A DNA stretch of 63,388 bases from Vicinamibacterales bacterium (GTDB lineage: Bacteria > Acidobacteriota > Vicinamibacteria > Vicinamibacterales > Fen-181). The translations under genes and the position numbers were made by a program. The stretch is taken from NCBI GenBank assembly GCA_036504215.1, contig DASXVO010000057.1, positions 1 to 63,388 of the forward strand, read 5' to 3'. How positions within the stretch are numbered: position 1 is the first letter of the stretch; each line of letters begins with the position of its first letter. This document shows positions 37,671-46,749 of this stretch, in pieces. Under the pieces are notes generated by a model. The model did not search any database. It was not told the DNA's origin and was given only the letters and a program-made list of their open reading frames with translations.

Positions 37671-37850
37671 CTACTGTCGCTGCTCGTTCAACTGGCGGGC
37701 GATCTCGATTACAGCATACGGTGACAGCGGCGGCGGGTCGTTGGTCGCGTTCGGGTCCGTCAGCCACGCGGCGATCAACGTGGCGTCAGGGCCGCGCACG
37801 ACAGCGGCCACGGCTCGGCGCACAACGCACAACAGGACGGGGGCGATCAC
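37671..37850 (-). CDS. Possible small hypothetical protein
   Basis: A 59-aa frame from GTG (APVLLCVVRRAVAAVVRG, then DPPPLSPYAVIEIARQLNEQ) directly after the preceding minus-strand gene. The C-terminal half looks protein-like, but no ribosome site is seen and no family recognised. Confidence 0.3.
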   Translation of the reverse strand: MIAPVLLCVVRRAVAAVVRGPDATLIAAWLTDPNATNDPPPLSPYAVIEIARQLNEQRQ

Positions 37851-37891
37851 TGTTGCGCGTCGGCTTCTGATCTGAAATCGCGGATGCTGGC

Positions 37892-38311
37892 CTATCCCTG
37901 TCCTCGGCGTGGTCTGCGCGTTCTCGCCTCCCGGTCGAATAGCGACGGCTGATTCACGAATCGACGCACGCTTGCGTCGAAGAAGCCGGGCAGCGGGTAC
38001 CATGATCCTTTGATGATGGGGCAATTCGGATCGTCCAGCGTCACGACGACTTCGTATCTCCCCTTTTGCGACGCGGCTCTCGCCCAGATGTACCGGGCTT
38101 TTCTGCGCACGAACGGATTGCGGGCTTGGGCGACCACTCCCGGTGGTCCGTCAACAGGCTGCCGGGGCACATCAGGACTGCGGGTTGCCCCGTGGGTCTG
38201 CGCCAAGCAGTAGTCGGCGTCGGCGTCTCGGTCGGCGACGACCTTATCAGGCTGGGGCAGTTCTCCCTCTGACCGATTGCGGCGGAGTGACGATTTCGTC
38301 GGCAGCTTCAT
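37892..38311 (-). CDS. Hypothetical basic protein
   Basis: 139 aa. ATG with AGGAG about 9 nt upstream. The N-terminus is basic (KLPTKSSLRRNR); residues 80-130 hold a beta-rich stretch (GRYEVVVTLDDPNCPIIKG, WYPLPGFFD) and an Arg-rich tail. Not recognised. Its upstream region is the 4-bp-periodic array. Confidence 0.55.
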   Translation of the reverse strand: MKLPTKSSLRRNRSEGELPQPDKVVADRDADADYCLAQTHGATRSPDVPRQPVDGPPGVVAQARNPFVRRKARYIWARAASQKGRYEVVVTLDDPNCPIIKGSWYPLPGFFDASVRRFVNQPSLFDREARTRRPRRGQG

Positions 38312-38381
38312 GTCGTGTTTCTCCTGGAACGGTGCCTTGAATGTTGCGCAGTACGCCGACCGACGCACGAATGCGACAGAT

Positions 38382-38489
38382 GGACGCATGTACTAACAGA
38401 TGTACGGACGAACGAACGTACTGACTGACTAATGAACGTACGTACGGACGAACGTACGTACCGACAAACGCACGTACTGACTAACTGAC
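38382..38489. repeat. Degenerate 4-bp-periodic array, 27 NNA(C/T) units in phase
   Basis: Twenty-seven consecutive tetranucleotides read GGAC, GCAT, GTAC, TAAC and so on; every third base is A and the fourth is C (24 times) or T (3 times). On the minus strand this is (A/G)TNN, giving CGTA/CGTT/AGTC words. It lies about 70 bp upstream of the minus-strand gene ending at 37892, and weaker periodicity extends left to about 38360. Confidence 0.85.
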
Positions 38490-38566
38490 GTTACGGAACT
38501 GGCCTGGCACCCCTCCGTTGTCAACCCAGTCAACGCTGATCCGTCCGTCGCTGGCGTTCTGTTTCA

Positions 38567-38824
38567 CTACGTTCTTTCGCGCTGGCGTATCCAAGCTTCG
38601 ATCTCGTCTCGCCGCCAGGCGATAGCGTTCTGAGATAGACGGACTGGTTTCGGCATGGTTCCTGCCTTGCAGTGACGCCAAATGCTCGTCCTGGACAAGG
38701 GAATCAAGGTCCGCTGAAGCTCCTTGATCCGAACAAGGCCCACGGGATCTGGTCCTGCTGGCTCGCTGGCGGCTCGTCGCTCGACAACTGGTTTCGGCTC
38801 GGGTCGCTTGACTCGCAACTTCAC
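38567..38824 (-). CDS. AlpA-family excisionase/regulatory protein
   Basis: 85 aa from GTG, with AAGGAGG 4 nt upstream. The core LVRIKELQRTLIPLSRTSIW, then MPKPVRLSQNAIAWRRDEIEAW, is the AlpA/MerR-like helix-turn-helix found in P4-type and other tRNA islands. AlpA activates integrase expression or acts as excisionase. It has a basic N-terminal extension (KLRVKRPEPKP). The 4-bp array lies just downstream. Confidence 0.88.
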   Translation of the reverse strand: MKLRVKRPEPKPVVERRAASEPAGPDPVGLVRIKELQRTLIPLSRTSIWRHCKAGTMPKPVRLSQNAIAWRRDEIEAWIRQRERT

Positions 38825-38990
38825 ATGGCCTCCTTGCCTTGCCGTGTTCGGACGGCTTGCATGGTTTCCGGGGATGCCCGTCGGCATTCCTCAAGCACGC
38901 GCTCGTTGAAACCAGGGTAGACGCGGATAGACCGGGGAACTATTCCGAAAAGAGGGGGGCGAGGGAATCTGAATCGGGAAGAGTGAGCGT

Positions 38991-39875
38991 CTACGGTGTG
39001 CGGCGGGGGCGACCACTTCTCGGTAACGGCCTACGTTTCAACCCGAGTAGTCTGGCCGTTGTCTCAAGCGCACCGTGTACGGTGTTCGGCGCTTGATTGA
39101 CGCTCCCTGCAAGCGCCGTCAGCGTCAGGTTCGGAGGACCGCACTGCAAGCGGACGAACCACTCGAAGTGCTCGCGCCTCCTCTTCGACGGAGCGCGTTG
39201 GTAACCCTGCTTCTTGGCCGCTGATACGCGAGCGTCCCAGTGTGCCGCCGCTGCGGCTGCGGCCTCAGCGTGAACGCGGGCTAGAAACTGCTCTCTCCGC
39301 TGGCCGTCAGGACGCGCATCAAACGGATAGGCATCGGATTCCGTCGGATGACCCCTCCACGAGAGCGAGTACGCTTGAGGAATCGTCGTTGCCGACTTCG
39401 GCGGCTCCAACTCCCCATCGTGTACCCCGATCTTCCAGAACGCCCACGTGAAGACGATCTCGCACGACAGGTGCCACCGGGCGGCCCAACATTGAAGTTC
39501 AGCGGAGGGCACCTGCACAAGCGTCGTCTGGCCGGGAGTCCAATTCGGACGCCTCGCTATCGATATGGCTGGGTGGTGCACGTCACGGTAGAGTTCCGTG
39601 AGCGCATCCGGGTACAGCTTCTTTACTGCCTCCATCAACAGGTCAACGGCGACGGCGCGGGCACCGCCCCCGCCCGGCGTGTCGAAATCCCCGTACGCGA
39701 GCTTGTTCACCACGCCTGCCCTCGCTGCATTCCACGAACGGTCGTCACCCCCGAGGCGTCGGAGGCGCTCCAGTCCCGGTGGCAACTTATACCGTACATC
39801 CGAGAGGGCGACGCTCCGATGTTCAGGCTGGGCGCGTTTCCAGGGCCATGCGCAGATCCGTCTACGCCGACACAC
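38991..39875 (-). CDS. Hypothetical island protein with C-terminal HTH-like segment
   Basis: Up to 294 aa; the start is uncertain (a GTG at 39875 without clear ribosome site; a shorter start is possible). The body is Trp-rich (NWTPGQTTLVQV, CWAARWHLSCEIVFTWAFWKIG). An Ala-rich helix (AEAAAAAAAHWDAR) precedes a possible helix-turn-helix (LTLTALAGSVNQAPNTVHGAL). No family recognised; its place near alpA suggests a control or mobility role. Confidence 0.6.
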   Translation of the reverse strand: MCRRRRICAWPWKRAQPEHRSVALSDVRYKLPPGLERLRRLGGDDRSWNAARAGVVNKLAYGDFDTPGGGGARAVAVDLLMEAVKKLYPDALTELYRDVHHPAISIARRPNWTPGQTTLVQVPSAELQCWAARWHLSCEIVFTWAFWKIGVHDGELEPPKSATTIPQAYSLSWRGHPTESDAYPFDARPDGQRREQFLARVHAEAAAAAAAHWDARVSAAKKQGYQRAPSKRRREHFEWFVRLQCGPPNLTLTALAGSVNQAPNTVHGALETTARLLGLKRRPLPRSGRPRRTP

Positions 39876-39961
39876 TGCCTTGACACCGACAAACGCTTAT
39901 CGCTACGGTACGCGCGGCGTTTCAGGCTGCTCCACTCGGCGTTCCCCAGCGAGGACTCTTC

Positions 39962-42259
39962 ATGCCGCGACTGACCGAACAGGAACAACAAGAGATCATC
40001 CGGTTCATCGACGCCGACAAGGCCCTGCCGGACAAGTACCGCTTTCTGCTGTTTGCGGACAAGCGGGAGGTGGAACTGGTCTGGAACGGCAAGACCAGCG
40101 AGGTCTGCAACATCGTACTGCCCTTCCAGGTCATCGAGCAGGTGGACGAGCCGCGAGCCGAAACACCCAAAGAGACGGCGCTCGAACCCAGCCTCTTCGA
40201 TCTCGACGCGAGGGGTCGCCAGCTTAAGGGGTGGACGAACAAGCTGATTTGGGGCGACAACAAGCTGATTCTCTCGTCGCTCAAGAACGGCCCTCTCCGC
40301 GAGGAGATCGAGAAGCAGGGTGGCCTGACACTGATTTACATCGACCCCCCGTTCGACGTAGGCGCGGACTTTTCGATGGACATCGAGATCGGCGGCGACA
40401 CCTTCACCAAGAAGCCCAATATCCTCGAAGAGATCGCCTACCGCGACACGTGGGGCAAAGGTGCTGACTCCTTCATCGCCATGATCTACGAGCGGCTGAT
40501 CCTCATGCGCGATCTCCTCGCTGAGGACGCCAGCATCTATGTGCATTGTGACTGGCGGATGAACAGCATGCTTCGTTTGGCCATGAATGAAGTGTTTGGC
40601 TCAGGCCAGTTCCGCAATGAGATTACCTGGCAGCGAACAGGGGCGCACAATGATGCCGGTAGATTCGGTGTCGTGCATGACACATTGCTGATGTACTCGC
40701 TAACTGCGAAGAACATATTCAATCCAGTGTTCGTTCCGCACTCGGAAGAACATCTCGATACACGATTCAATCAAGTAGATGAAGCCACCGGCAAGCGGTT
40801 TTTCGCTGGACCAATAACAGCACCGGGAGGAGGACCAGAGAGACTCTTTAGAGGCACACCTGTGAAGCCGCCTGCCGGAAGACATTGGAGTTATTCGCAG
40901 GAGAACATCGACGATCTGGAGAAGCGGAACCTGATCTATTTCTCAAACACAGGAACGCCCTACCTAAAACAGTTCATGGACGACTACGTAGAGCAAGGGC
41001 GAAGAGTTCAATCAGTCTGGACGGACATGTTGCCTAGCAAGACCGGCGCTGAACTTGTCGGTTACCCGACGCAGAAGCCCGAAGCCCTGCTCGAACGGGT
41101 CATCACGGCCTCGTCCAACAAAGGTGACATGGTGGCCGACTTCTTCTGCGGCTCAGGGACCACGGCGGTGGTGGCGGAGAAGCTGGGACGGAAGTGGATC
41201 GCCGCTGACTTGGGCAAGTTCGCCATCCACGCTACGCGCAAGCGGATGATCGGCGTGCAACGCCAGTTGAAGGCTGACGGCGAGGACTACCGGGCCTTTG
41301 AAATCCTGAACCTCGGAAAGTACGAGCGGCAGCACTACATCGGGATCAACCCCAACCTGCGCGAGGTTCAGCAGCAAGAACAACTGGCAGCTAAGGAGGC
41401 AGCGTTCCTCGATCTGATCTTGCGGGCCTACCGGGCGGAGAAGACGGAGGGCTTCGCCTGCTTCCACGGGAAGAAAGCAGGGCGGCTGGTCGCAGTGGGG
41501 CCGGTGAATATGCCGGTGACGCGGCTCTTCGTCGAGGAGGTCATCCTCGAATGCCGGAAGAAACACATCACCAGAGTGGACATCCTGGGCTTCGAGTTCG
41601 AGATGGGGCTGTTCCCTAACGTGCTGGACGAGGCGCGGGCCAAGGGCATCGACATCGCGCCCAAGTACATCCCCGCCGAGGTGTTCGACAAGCGGGCGGT
41701 CGAGAAGAATCAGGTCGTGTTCCACGATGTTGCCTATATCGAGGTCAAGCCGCATGTGCAGAACGGGAAGAAGGGCGAGCCATCTGCCGTTGCCGTTGAA
41801 CTGACCGACTTTTCCGTCTTCTACTCGCAGGACTCCATCGCCAACGCCGAGGCCGAGATCAAGAACAAGGGCAGCCGGATCGTAGTGGAGAAGGGCCAGA
41901 TCGTGAAGGTGAGCAAGGACAAGAGCGGGATCGTCACCCGCGAACTGCTTACCAAACACTGGACGGATTGGATCGACTACTGGGCCGTGGACTTCAACTT
42001 CGAGAGCAAGCGTGAGATCGTCCGGGTGAAGAACGAAGAGAGCGGCGAATGGGAAGAACGCTGGACCGGGGACTACATCTTCGAGAACGAGTGGCAGTCG
42101 TTCCGCACGCGGAAGGATCGGACGCTGGAACTGAAGAGCGTCTTCCATGAGTGCCTGCCAGGACGCCGCAAGGTCGCGGTCAAGGTGGTTGACATCTTCG
42201 GCAACGACACCATGACCATCGTCGAGGTGAGCGTCGGGACAACTGGAGTGAAGGCGTAA
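39962..42259 (+). CDS. mod: Type III-like restriction-modification system DNA methyltransferase
   Basis: 765 aa. Beta-class order: catalytic motif IV D128-PPF (LIYIDPPFDVGAD), a long target-recognition segment, then SAM motif I (VADFFCGSGTTAVV, near 395). Makes N6-methyladenine or N4-methylcytosine. The C-terminal 270 residues are extra and should contact the Res partner. DNA from about 40540 to 41045 is much more AT-rich with AGA, ATA, ACA and GTA codons, unlike the rest. Stop overlaps the res start (TAATG). Confidence 0.92.
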   Translation: MPRLTEQEQQEIIRFIDADKALPDKYRFLLFADKREVELVWNGKTSEVCNIVLPFQVIEQVDEPRAETPKETALEPSLFDLDARGRQLKGWTNKLIWGDNKLILSSLKNGPLREEIEKQGGLTLIYIDPPFDVGADFSMDIEIGGDTFTKKPNILEEIAYRDTWGKGADSFIAMIYERLILMRDLLAEDASIYVHCDWRMNSMLRLAMNEVFGSGQFRNEITWQRTGAHNDAGRFGVVHDTLLMYSLTAKNIFNPVFVPHSEEHLDTRFNQVDEATGKRFFAGPITAPGGGPERLFRGTPVKPPAGRHWSYSQENIDDLEKRNLIYFSNTGTPYLKQFMDDYVEQGRRVQSVWTDMLPSKTGAELVGYPTQKPEALLERVITASSNKGDMVADFFCGSGTTAVVAEKLGRKWIAADLGKFAIHATRKRMIGVQRQLKADGEDYRAFEILNLGKYERQHYIGINPNLREVQQQEQLAAKEAAFLDLILRAYRAEKTEGFACFHGKKAGRLVAVGPVNMPVTRLFVEEVILECRKKHITRVDILGFEFEMGLFPNVLDEARAKGIDIAPKYIPAEVFDKRAVEKNQVVFHDVAYIEVKPHVQNGKKGEPSAVAVELTDFSVFYSQDSIANAEAEIKNKGSRIVVEKGQIVKVSKDKSGIVTRELLTKHWTDWIDYWAVDFNFESKREIVRVKNEESGEWEERWTGDYIFENEWQSFRTRKDRTLELKSVFHECLPGRRKVAVKVVDIFGNDTMTIVEVSVGTTGVKA

Positions 42260-44940
42260 TGGCCCTACATAAGGACTTCCCGCAATCCCCGCACGCGATT
42301 CTCGATCCAGGCATCCGCTGGTTCCCCGCCGATGAAGCCTTGCGGGAGAGCAGCATGGAGAAGCTCATGCCGCCGCTGGTGGCGATGCTGCGCCGCAAGG
42401 TCAAGGAGTTCCGGGACAGTGGGTATCTGGGTGCGAGCGACACCAGTCGGAGCCTGCTCAACTGGTGGTTCAACACGTCGCACCTGGTGCCCAGGGCCGA
42501 CGGGACCGTGGCACAGTTTCAGTACTTCTTCGCCCAGCGCGAGGCCCTGGAGACGCTCATCTACCTTTACGACGTGGTAGGAGTGAAGGACAAGCACGAC
42601 CTGATGCGGTTCGACGCCACGGGCCTTGTATCTGGGGGCATGTTCGACGAGACGTGGCGGCGCTTCGTGATTAAGATGGCGACGGGCAGCGGCAAAACCA
42701 AGGTCTTGAGTCTGGCGCTGGCGTGGAGTTTCTATCACAAGCTGTACGAACCGGACTCGGAACTGGCACGCAACTTTCTGGTCATTACGCCCAATATCAT
42801 CGTGCTGGACCGGATTTACAGGGACTTCCAGGGCCTGCGTATCTTCTTTGACGATCCGGTACTGCCGGATAACGGGTTCGATGGGCGCAACTGGCGGGAC
42901 GATTTTCAACTGACGCTGCACCTGCAAGACGAGGTGCGCATCACGCGAGCTACCGGCAACATCTTCCTGACCAACATCCACCGCGTGTACTCCGGCGACG
43001 AGATCCCGCCTTCGCCCGACGACGAGAACGCGATGGACTATTTTCTCGGCAAGCGGCCCACGGGTGCGACCACGGATTCTAAGGTGGACCTGGGGATGAT
43101 CGTCCGTGACATTGACGAGTTGATGGTGTTGAACGACGAGGCACACCACATCCACGATCCGCGCATGGCGTGGTTCAAGTCCATTGAAGACATCCACAAC
43201 CGTCTGAAACAAAAGGGGGCGGCGCTGTCGATGCAGGTGGATACGACGGCCACGCCCAAACACAACAACGGGGCGATCTTCGTGCAGACCGTGGCCGATT
43301 ACCCGCTGGTGGAGGCCATCTCGCAGAACGTCGTGAAACACCCCGTCCTGCCGGACGCGCCGAGCCGTGCGAAGTTGAGCGAGCGACAGAGCGCGAAGTA
43401 CACCGAGAGATACGCCGACTACATCCATCTGGGCGTCATCGAATGGCGCAAGGCGTACGCCGAACACGAGAAGATGGGCAAGAAGGCGATCCTCTTCGTG
43501 ATGACCGACGACACGCGCAACTGCGACGACGTGGCGGAGTACCTGGAGGGGCACTACCAGGACTTGAAGGACGCCGTACTCGTCATCCACACCAAGAACA
43601 ACGGCGACATTTCCGAAGCCGCTTCGGGCAAGGACAAAGACGAACTTGAAAGGCTGCGCAAGCAGGCCAACGACATCGACGGCACAGACAGCCCGTACAA
43701 GGCCATCATCTCCGTGATGATGCTCAAGGAAGGCTGGGACGTTCGAAACGTCACCACTATCGTCGGCTTGCGAGCGTACTCAGCGCCAGCCAACATCCTT
43801 CCCGAGCAAACGCTGGGCCGGGGATTGAGGAAGATGTATCCGGGCGGCGTGGAGGAGTACGTCAGTGTGGTCGGCACAAACGCCTTCATGGAATTCGTGG
43901 AATCCATTCAGGCCGAAGGTGTGGTGCTGGAGCGAAAGCCGATGGGCGAAGGAACAGGGCCGAAAACTCCGCTGGTCGTCGAGGTTGACAACGAGAACGA
44001 GAAGAAGGACATCGCCGCGCTGGACATCGAAATCCCGGTGCTCACGCCTCGCGTCTACCGGGAATACAAGAGCCTCAGCGATCTGGACATTACGGCGATG
44101 GCGCATCAGCGCGTGCTGTACTTGCAGTTCAGCGAGGCAGAACAGCGGGAGATCGTCTTCAAGGACATCACCACCGGCGAGATCACGCACACGACAATCC
44201 TCGACACCGCAGGCGTAGCCGACTACCGGAGCGTGATCGGCTACTTCGTGCAGATAATCATGAAGGATCTGCGCCTGGTCAGTGGCTATGACGTGCTGTA
44301 CGGCAAGGTCAAGGCGTTCGTGCAGGTGGAGCTATTCGACCGGACGGTGGACCTGGAAGACCCCAACACCCTGCGCAACCTGTCGGAACTGGCTGCGACT
44401 CGGACGCTGATTGAAACGTTCAAGAAGGCGATCAACGCACTGACCGTCCGAGACAAGGGAGACGCCGAGATCCGGGACACGATCAAGCTGCGCCAGACCC
44501 GGCCTTTTGTGGCGCAGGATCAAGGCTACCTGGTCCCGAAGAAGAGCGTCTTCAACCGCATCATCGGCGACAGCCGCCTGGAGCTTCAGTTTGCAGCGTT
44601 CCTGGAGGATTGCAGCGATTTGGTGTCCTACGCGAAGAACTACCTGGCCGTGCATTTTAAGCTGGACTATGTGAACGCCGACGGCGGCATCTCCAACTAC
44701 TACCCGGATTTCTTGGTGAAGCTGTCAGACCGCGAAGTGTTCATCGTCGAGACGAAGGGCCTGGCGGACCTGGACGTGCCCCTGAAGATGCGCCGACTGC
44801 GGCAGTGGTGTGAAGACGTGAACCGCGTGCAGACGGCTGTGACGTATGACTTCGTGTACGTGGACCAGGAGGGCTTCGAGCAGCACCGGCCCACGTCGTT
44901 CAGGAGCGTGGTTGCCGGTTTTCGGGATTACAAGGAGTAG
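42259..44940 (+). CDS. res: Type III-like restriction endonuclease (helicase + PD-(D/E)xK)
   Basis: 893 aa. Walker A MATGSGKT at 140-147, DEAH at 293-296 (LNDEAHHIH), helicase C-terminal motifs SVMMLKEGWDVRNVTTI and QTLGRGLRKMYPGG. The nuclease site is D817 (YYPDFLV) and E831-T-K833 (IVETKGLADL). It cuts when Mod marks unmethylated sites after translocation. Resembles the large subgroup annotated BPTD_3080-like. Translation is coupled to mod by the 1-bp overlap. Confidence 0.92.
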   Translation: MALHKDFPQSPHAILDPGIRWFPADEALRESSMEKLMPPLVAMLRRKVKEFRDSGYLGASDTSRSLLNWWFNTSHLVPRADGTVAQFQYFFAQREALETLIYLYDVVGVKDKHDLMRFDATGLVSGGMFDETWRRFVIKMATGSGKTKVLSLALAWSFYHKLYEPDSELARNFLVITPNIIVLDRIYRDFQGLRIFFDDPVLPDNGFDGRNWRDDFQLTLHLQDEVRITRATGNIFLTNIHRVYSGDEIPPSPDDENAMDYFLGKRPTGATTDSKVDLGMIVRDIDELMVLNDEAHHIHDPRMAWFKSIEDIHNRLKQKGAALSMQVDTTATPKHNNGAIFVQTVADYPLVEAISQNVVKHPVLPDAPSRAKLSERQSAKYTERYADYIHLGVIEWRKAYAEHEKMGKKAILFVMTDDTRNCDDVAEYLEGHYQDLKDAVLVIHTKNNGDISEAASGKDKDELERLRKQANDIDGTDSPYKAIISVMMLKEGWDVRNVTTIVGLRAYSAPANILPEQTLGRGLRKMYPGGVEEYVSVVGTNAFMEFVESIQAEGVVLERKPMGEGTGPKTPLVVEVDNENEKKDIAALDIEIPVLTPRVYREYKSLSDLDITAMAHQRVLYLQFSEAEQREIVFKDITTGEITHTTILDTAGVADYRSVIGYFVQIIMKDLRLVSGYDVLYGKVKAFVQVELFDRTVDLEDPNTLRNLSELAATRTLIETFKKAINALTVRDKGDAEIRDTIKLRQTRPFVAQDQGYLVPKKSVFNRIIGDSRLELQFAAFLEDCSDLVSYAKNYLAVHFKLDYVNADGGISNYYPDFLVKLSDREVFIVETKGLADLDVPLKMRRLRQWCEDVNRVQTAVTYDFVYVDQEGFEQHRPTSFRSVVAGFRDYKE

Positions 44941-45042
44941 GGACGACAATGGGGCCGGTGGCCAGGTTGACTCGGTAGGCTGCGTCGATAGTCGCGGACG
45001 GGCGCTGGCAAGATCGCTGGCCGGACACACAGGAGGTCACGG

Positions 45043-45651
45043 ATGACGGTAGCCGCCCTTGTCCTGGATTACATCAAGGCTCTACTTTCGCCACAGGTCG
45101 TGGCTGGCGTGGTTGCCCTCGCCTTCGTCTTACGGTTTGGAGATGACATTCGAGGGCTGATGCGGCGGGTCGCGTCGATCAGGTTGCCTGGAGGTACCGA
45201 ACTCTCGACTCCTCAACTTGGGCGCACGACAGACGACAAATCAGCCTCCAAGGAACCACCGGCTCTTACGGCAGGGGCAGCGCCCACGATTCCTGAAGGC
45301 CTACATCTCACGCCTGAGCAAGCAACGGCTGTGACTGAAGCATTCAGGGCAGAGCGGGCACGAGCGTATCTGTGGGAATACCGTTACCTAAACTACTTCC
45401 TGGTGGCCAACACACAGCGGGTGCTTGACTGGCTCGCTGGACTCCCGGAGCGCACGAGCTACGAGATGTACGATTCCTGGTGGCTACCTGTCATCCCGAA
45501 TCCTAGCGAAAGACAGGCCATTATCAACGCACTCCAGGCTCACTACCTGGTCATGGTGCAGGACGGCAACCACCTGCTCGAAGTAACCCCGAAGGGCCGC
45601 GAGTACCTCACGTGGCGCGGTCCCATCGCGGTTCCGACAATGACAGGATGA
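45043..45651 (+). CDS. Membrane-anchored protein downstream of the restriction system
   Basis: 202 aa; ATG with AGGAGGT upstream. A single N-terminal span (LLSPQVVAGVVALAFVLRF), a linker, then a soluble domain (residues 90-200) of helices and a small beta hairpin (HYLVMVQDGNHLLEVTPKGREYL) like a winged helix. Not recognised as a family. It follows res by about 100 bp and may belong to the same transcript. Confidence 0.7.
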   Translation: MTVAALVLDYIKALLSPQVVAGVVALAFVLRFGDDIRGLMRRVASIRLPGGTELSTPQLGRTTDDKSASKEPPALTAGAAPTIPEGLHLTPEQATAVTEAFRAERARAYLWEYRYLNYFLVANTQRVLDWLAGLPERTSYEMYDSWWLPVIPNPSERQAIINALQAHYLVMVQDGNHLLEVTPKGREYLTWRGPIAVPTMTG

Positions 45652-45721
45652 ACCAGCGAGCGTCCGCAGGAACAGGAACGGCAACCCATTCACGCCCTGT
45701 GCCGCCAGGTCGAGTAACAAC

Positions 45722-46183
45722 ATGGATCAGACCACTTCGATTCTCTCGCTGACTGTCGCGTTGCTCGCCGTAATCGCAGGGCCATTCGTCTCGTGGGTGA
45801 TCACGCGGCGGACTCTCGCGTCATCCGAGCGGGTCGCTGTCCGGCAGGTGATCGCACCGATGCGGCAGGCGTGGATCAACGACCTACGAGCGCGGCTCGC
45901 TGAGTTGAGCGCGACCACCCAGCATTACTTTGTCGCTGGCTACGAGGACAGAACGGATAAGGAATACCGTCGCGTGGCGCAGTTGGAACAGGAGATTGTT
46001 CTGATGTTGAATCCGCTCGAAGCGGAGCATCAGGCCCTCCAGCAGACGATCCGAGAGTTGGTGTCCTCTCTGGAACGGGGAAAAGGGGCCGACGACAGCT
46101 TCATCGCCGCTCATGGTCGGACGACGGAACTCGGCAGGACCATTCTCAAGACCGAGTGGAATCGCGTGAAGACAGGTACGTAA
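45722..46183 (+). CDS. Single-span membrane protein with coiled coil
   Basis: 153 aa. TM segment at residues about 8-28 (LSLTVALLAVIAGPFVSWVI), then a long charged helix (RQAWINDLRARLAELSATTQHY), and heptads to the end. No catalytic motif. Lies 70 bp after the previous membrane protein. I recall similar short proteins scattered in many genomes without function. Confidence 0.65.
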   Translation: MDQTTSILSLTVALLAVIAGPFVSWVITRRTLASSERVAVRQVIAPMRQAWINDLRARLAELSATTQHYFVAGYEDRTDKEYRRVAQLEQEIVLMLNPLEAEHQALQQTIRELVSSLERGKGADDSFIAAHGRTTELGRTILKTEWNRVKTGT

Positions 46184-46210
46184 GCGCGTCTGACCGCTGG
46201 TCTGGGCTGT

Positions 46211-46255
46211 CCCTACCCTTTGGCCGATCCTCACCATTTTTCGGCGGGGGTAGGG
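46211..46255. other. Hairpin and G-tract DNA in a 566-bp gene-free spacer
   Basis: CCCTACCC (46211-46218) pairs with GGGTAGGG (46248-46255), with T5 in the loop side. From about 46285 a run of GGGGG-T-GGGGGG-T-GGG follows, which could form a G-quadruplex. It may end transcription of the upstream membrane-protein genes. The rest of 46184-46749 holds only the promoter noted next. Confidence 0.4.
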
Positions 46256-46632
46256 CACCTTCCGTCCAACCCTCGTTTTTTGGTCCGGGGGTGGGGGGTG
46301 GGTGTCGCTGCGGCGCAACTGCCCCTGATTCCTGGCGACCCGTCCCATGTCAACCTCGCCCGTAGCCGGAAGACCTGTTGCCGGTGACGATCAGCGGCTA
46401 ATTGTCGTCGTCTCGGCTGTCGCGTCAATCGACGGTTACGGACACGCTTACGACGACAATCACAGGGAATCCCGCGCCTCCCTCCTTCGGACTCTCGGCT
46501 GAATCTGGCTCAGAATCAGCGTCACTACTGAACTTACATTCGAGAGGACTATGCCATGGCTCTTCCCCGCGTCCCTAGCGTTCGCCGACGCCTTCCGCTC
46601 CGAAATCCCGGCTTGTCCGGGTCTAATTTCCG

Positions 46633-46668
46633 TATAATCCGACCTTGTTTCGGCCACGGTAGCCGAAA
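46633..46668 (+). promoter_or_regulatory. TATAAT box and inverted repeat before the RHH-like gene
   Basis: A perfect TATAAT (46633-46638); the best -35-like word, TTGTCC (46613-46618), is only 14 bp away. Ten bp on lies TTTCGGC-N7-GCCGAAA (46648-46668), a perfect 7-bp inverted repeat, suited to a dimeric regulator such as the RHH-like product. Confidence 0.4.
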
Positions 46669-46749
46669 ATGCCACGCATATGGCGTAACAGCGAGCGCAT
46701 CGTAGTTTCGCTGGATTCGTGGTCGTCGAAGTCCGATGGAGCCGATGCT

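Noticed and set aside
38382-38489. CRISPR or simple tetranucleotide microsatellite
   Set aside because: No spacer/repeat alternation, and unit sequence varies while phase is kept.
39880-39909. Promoter TTGACA-N18-TACGGT before mod
   Set aside because: The -10 matches only three of six bases, and it lies within the 5' part of the minus-strand frame; not strong enough to list.
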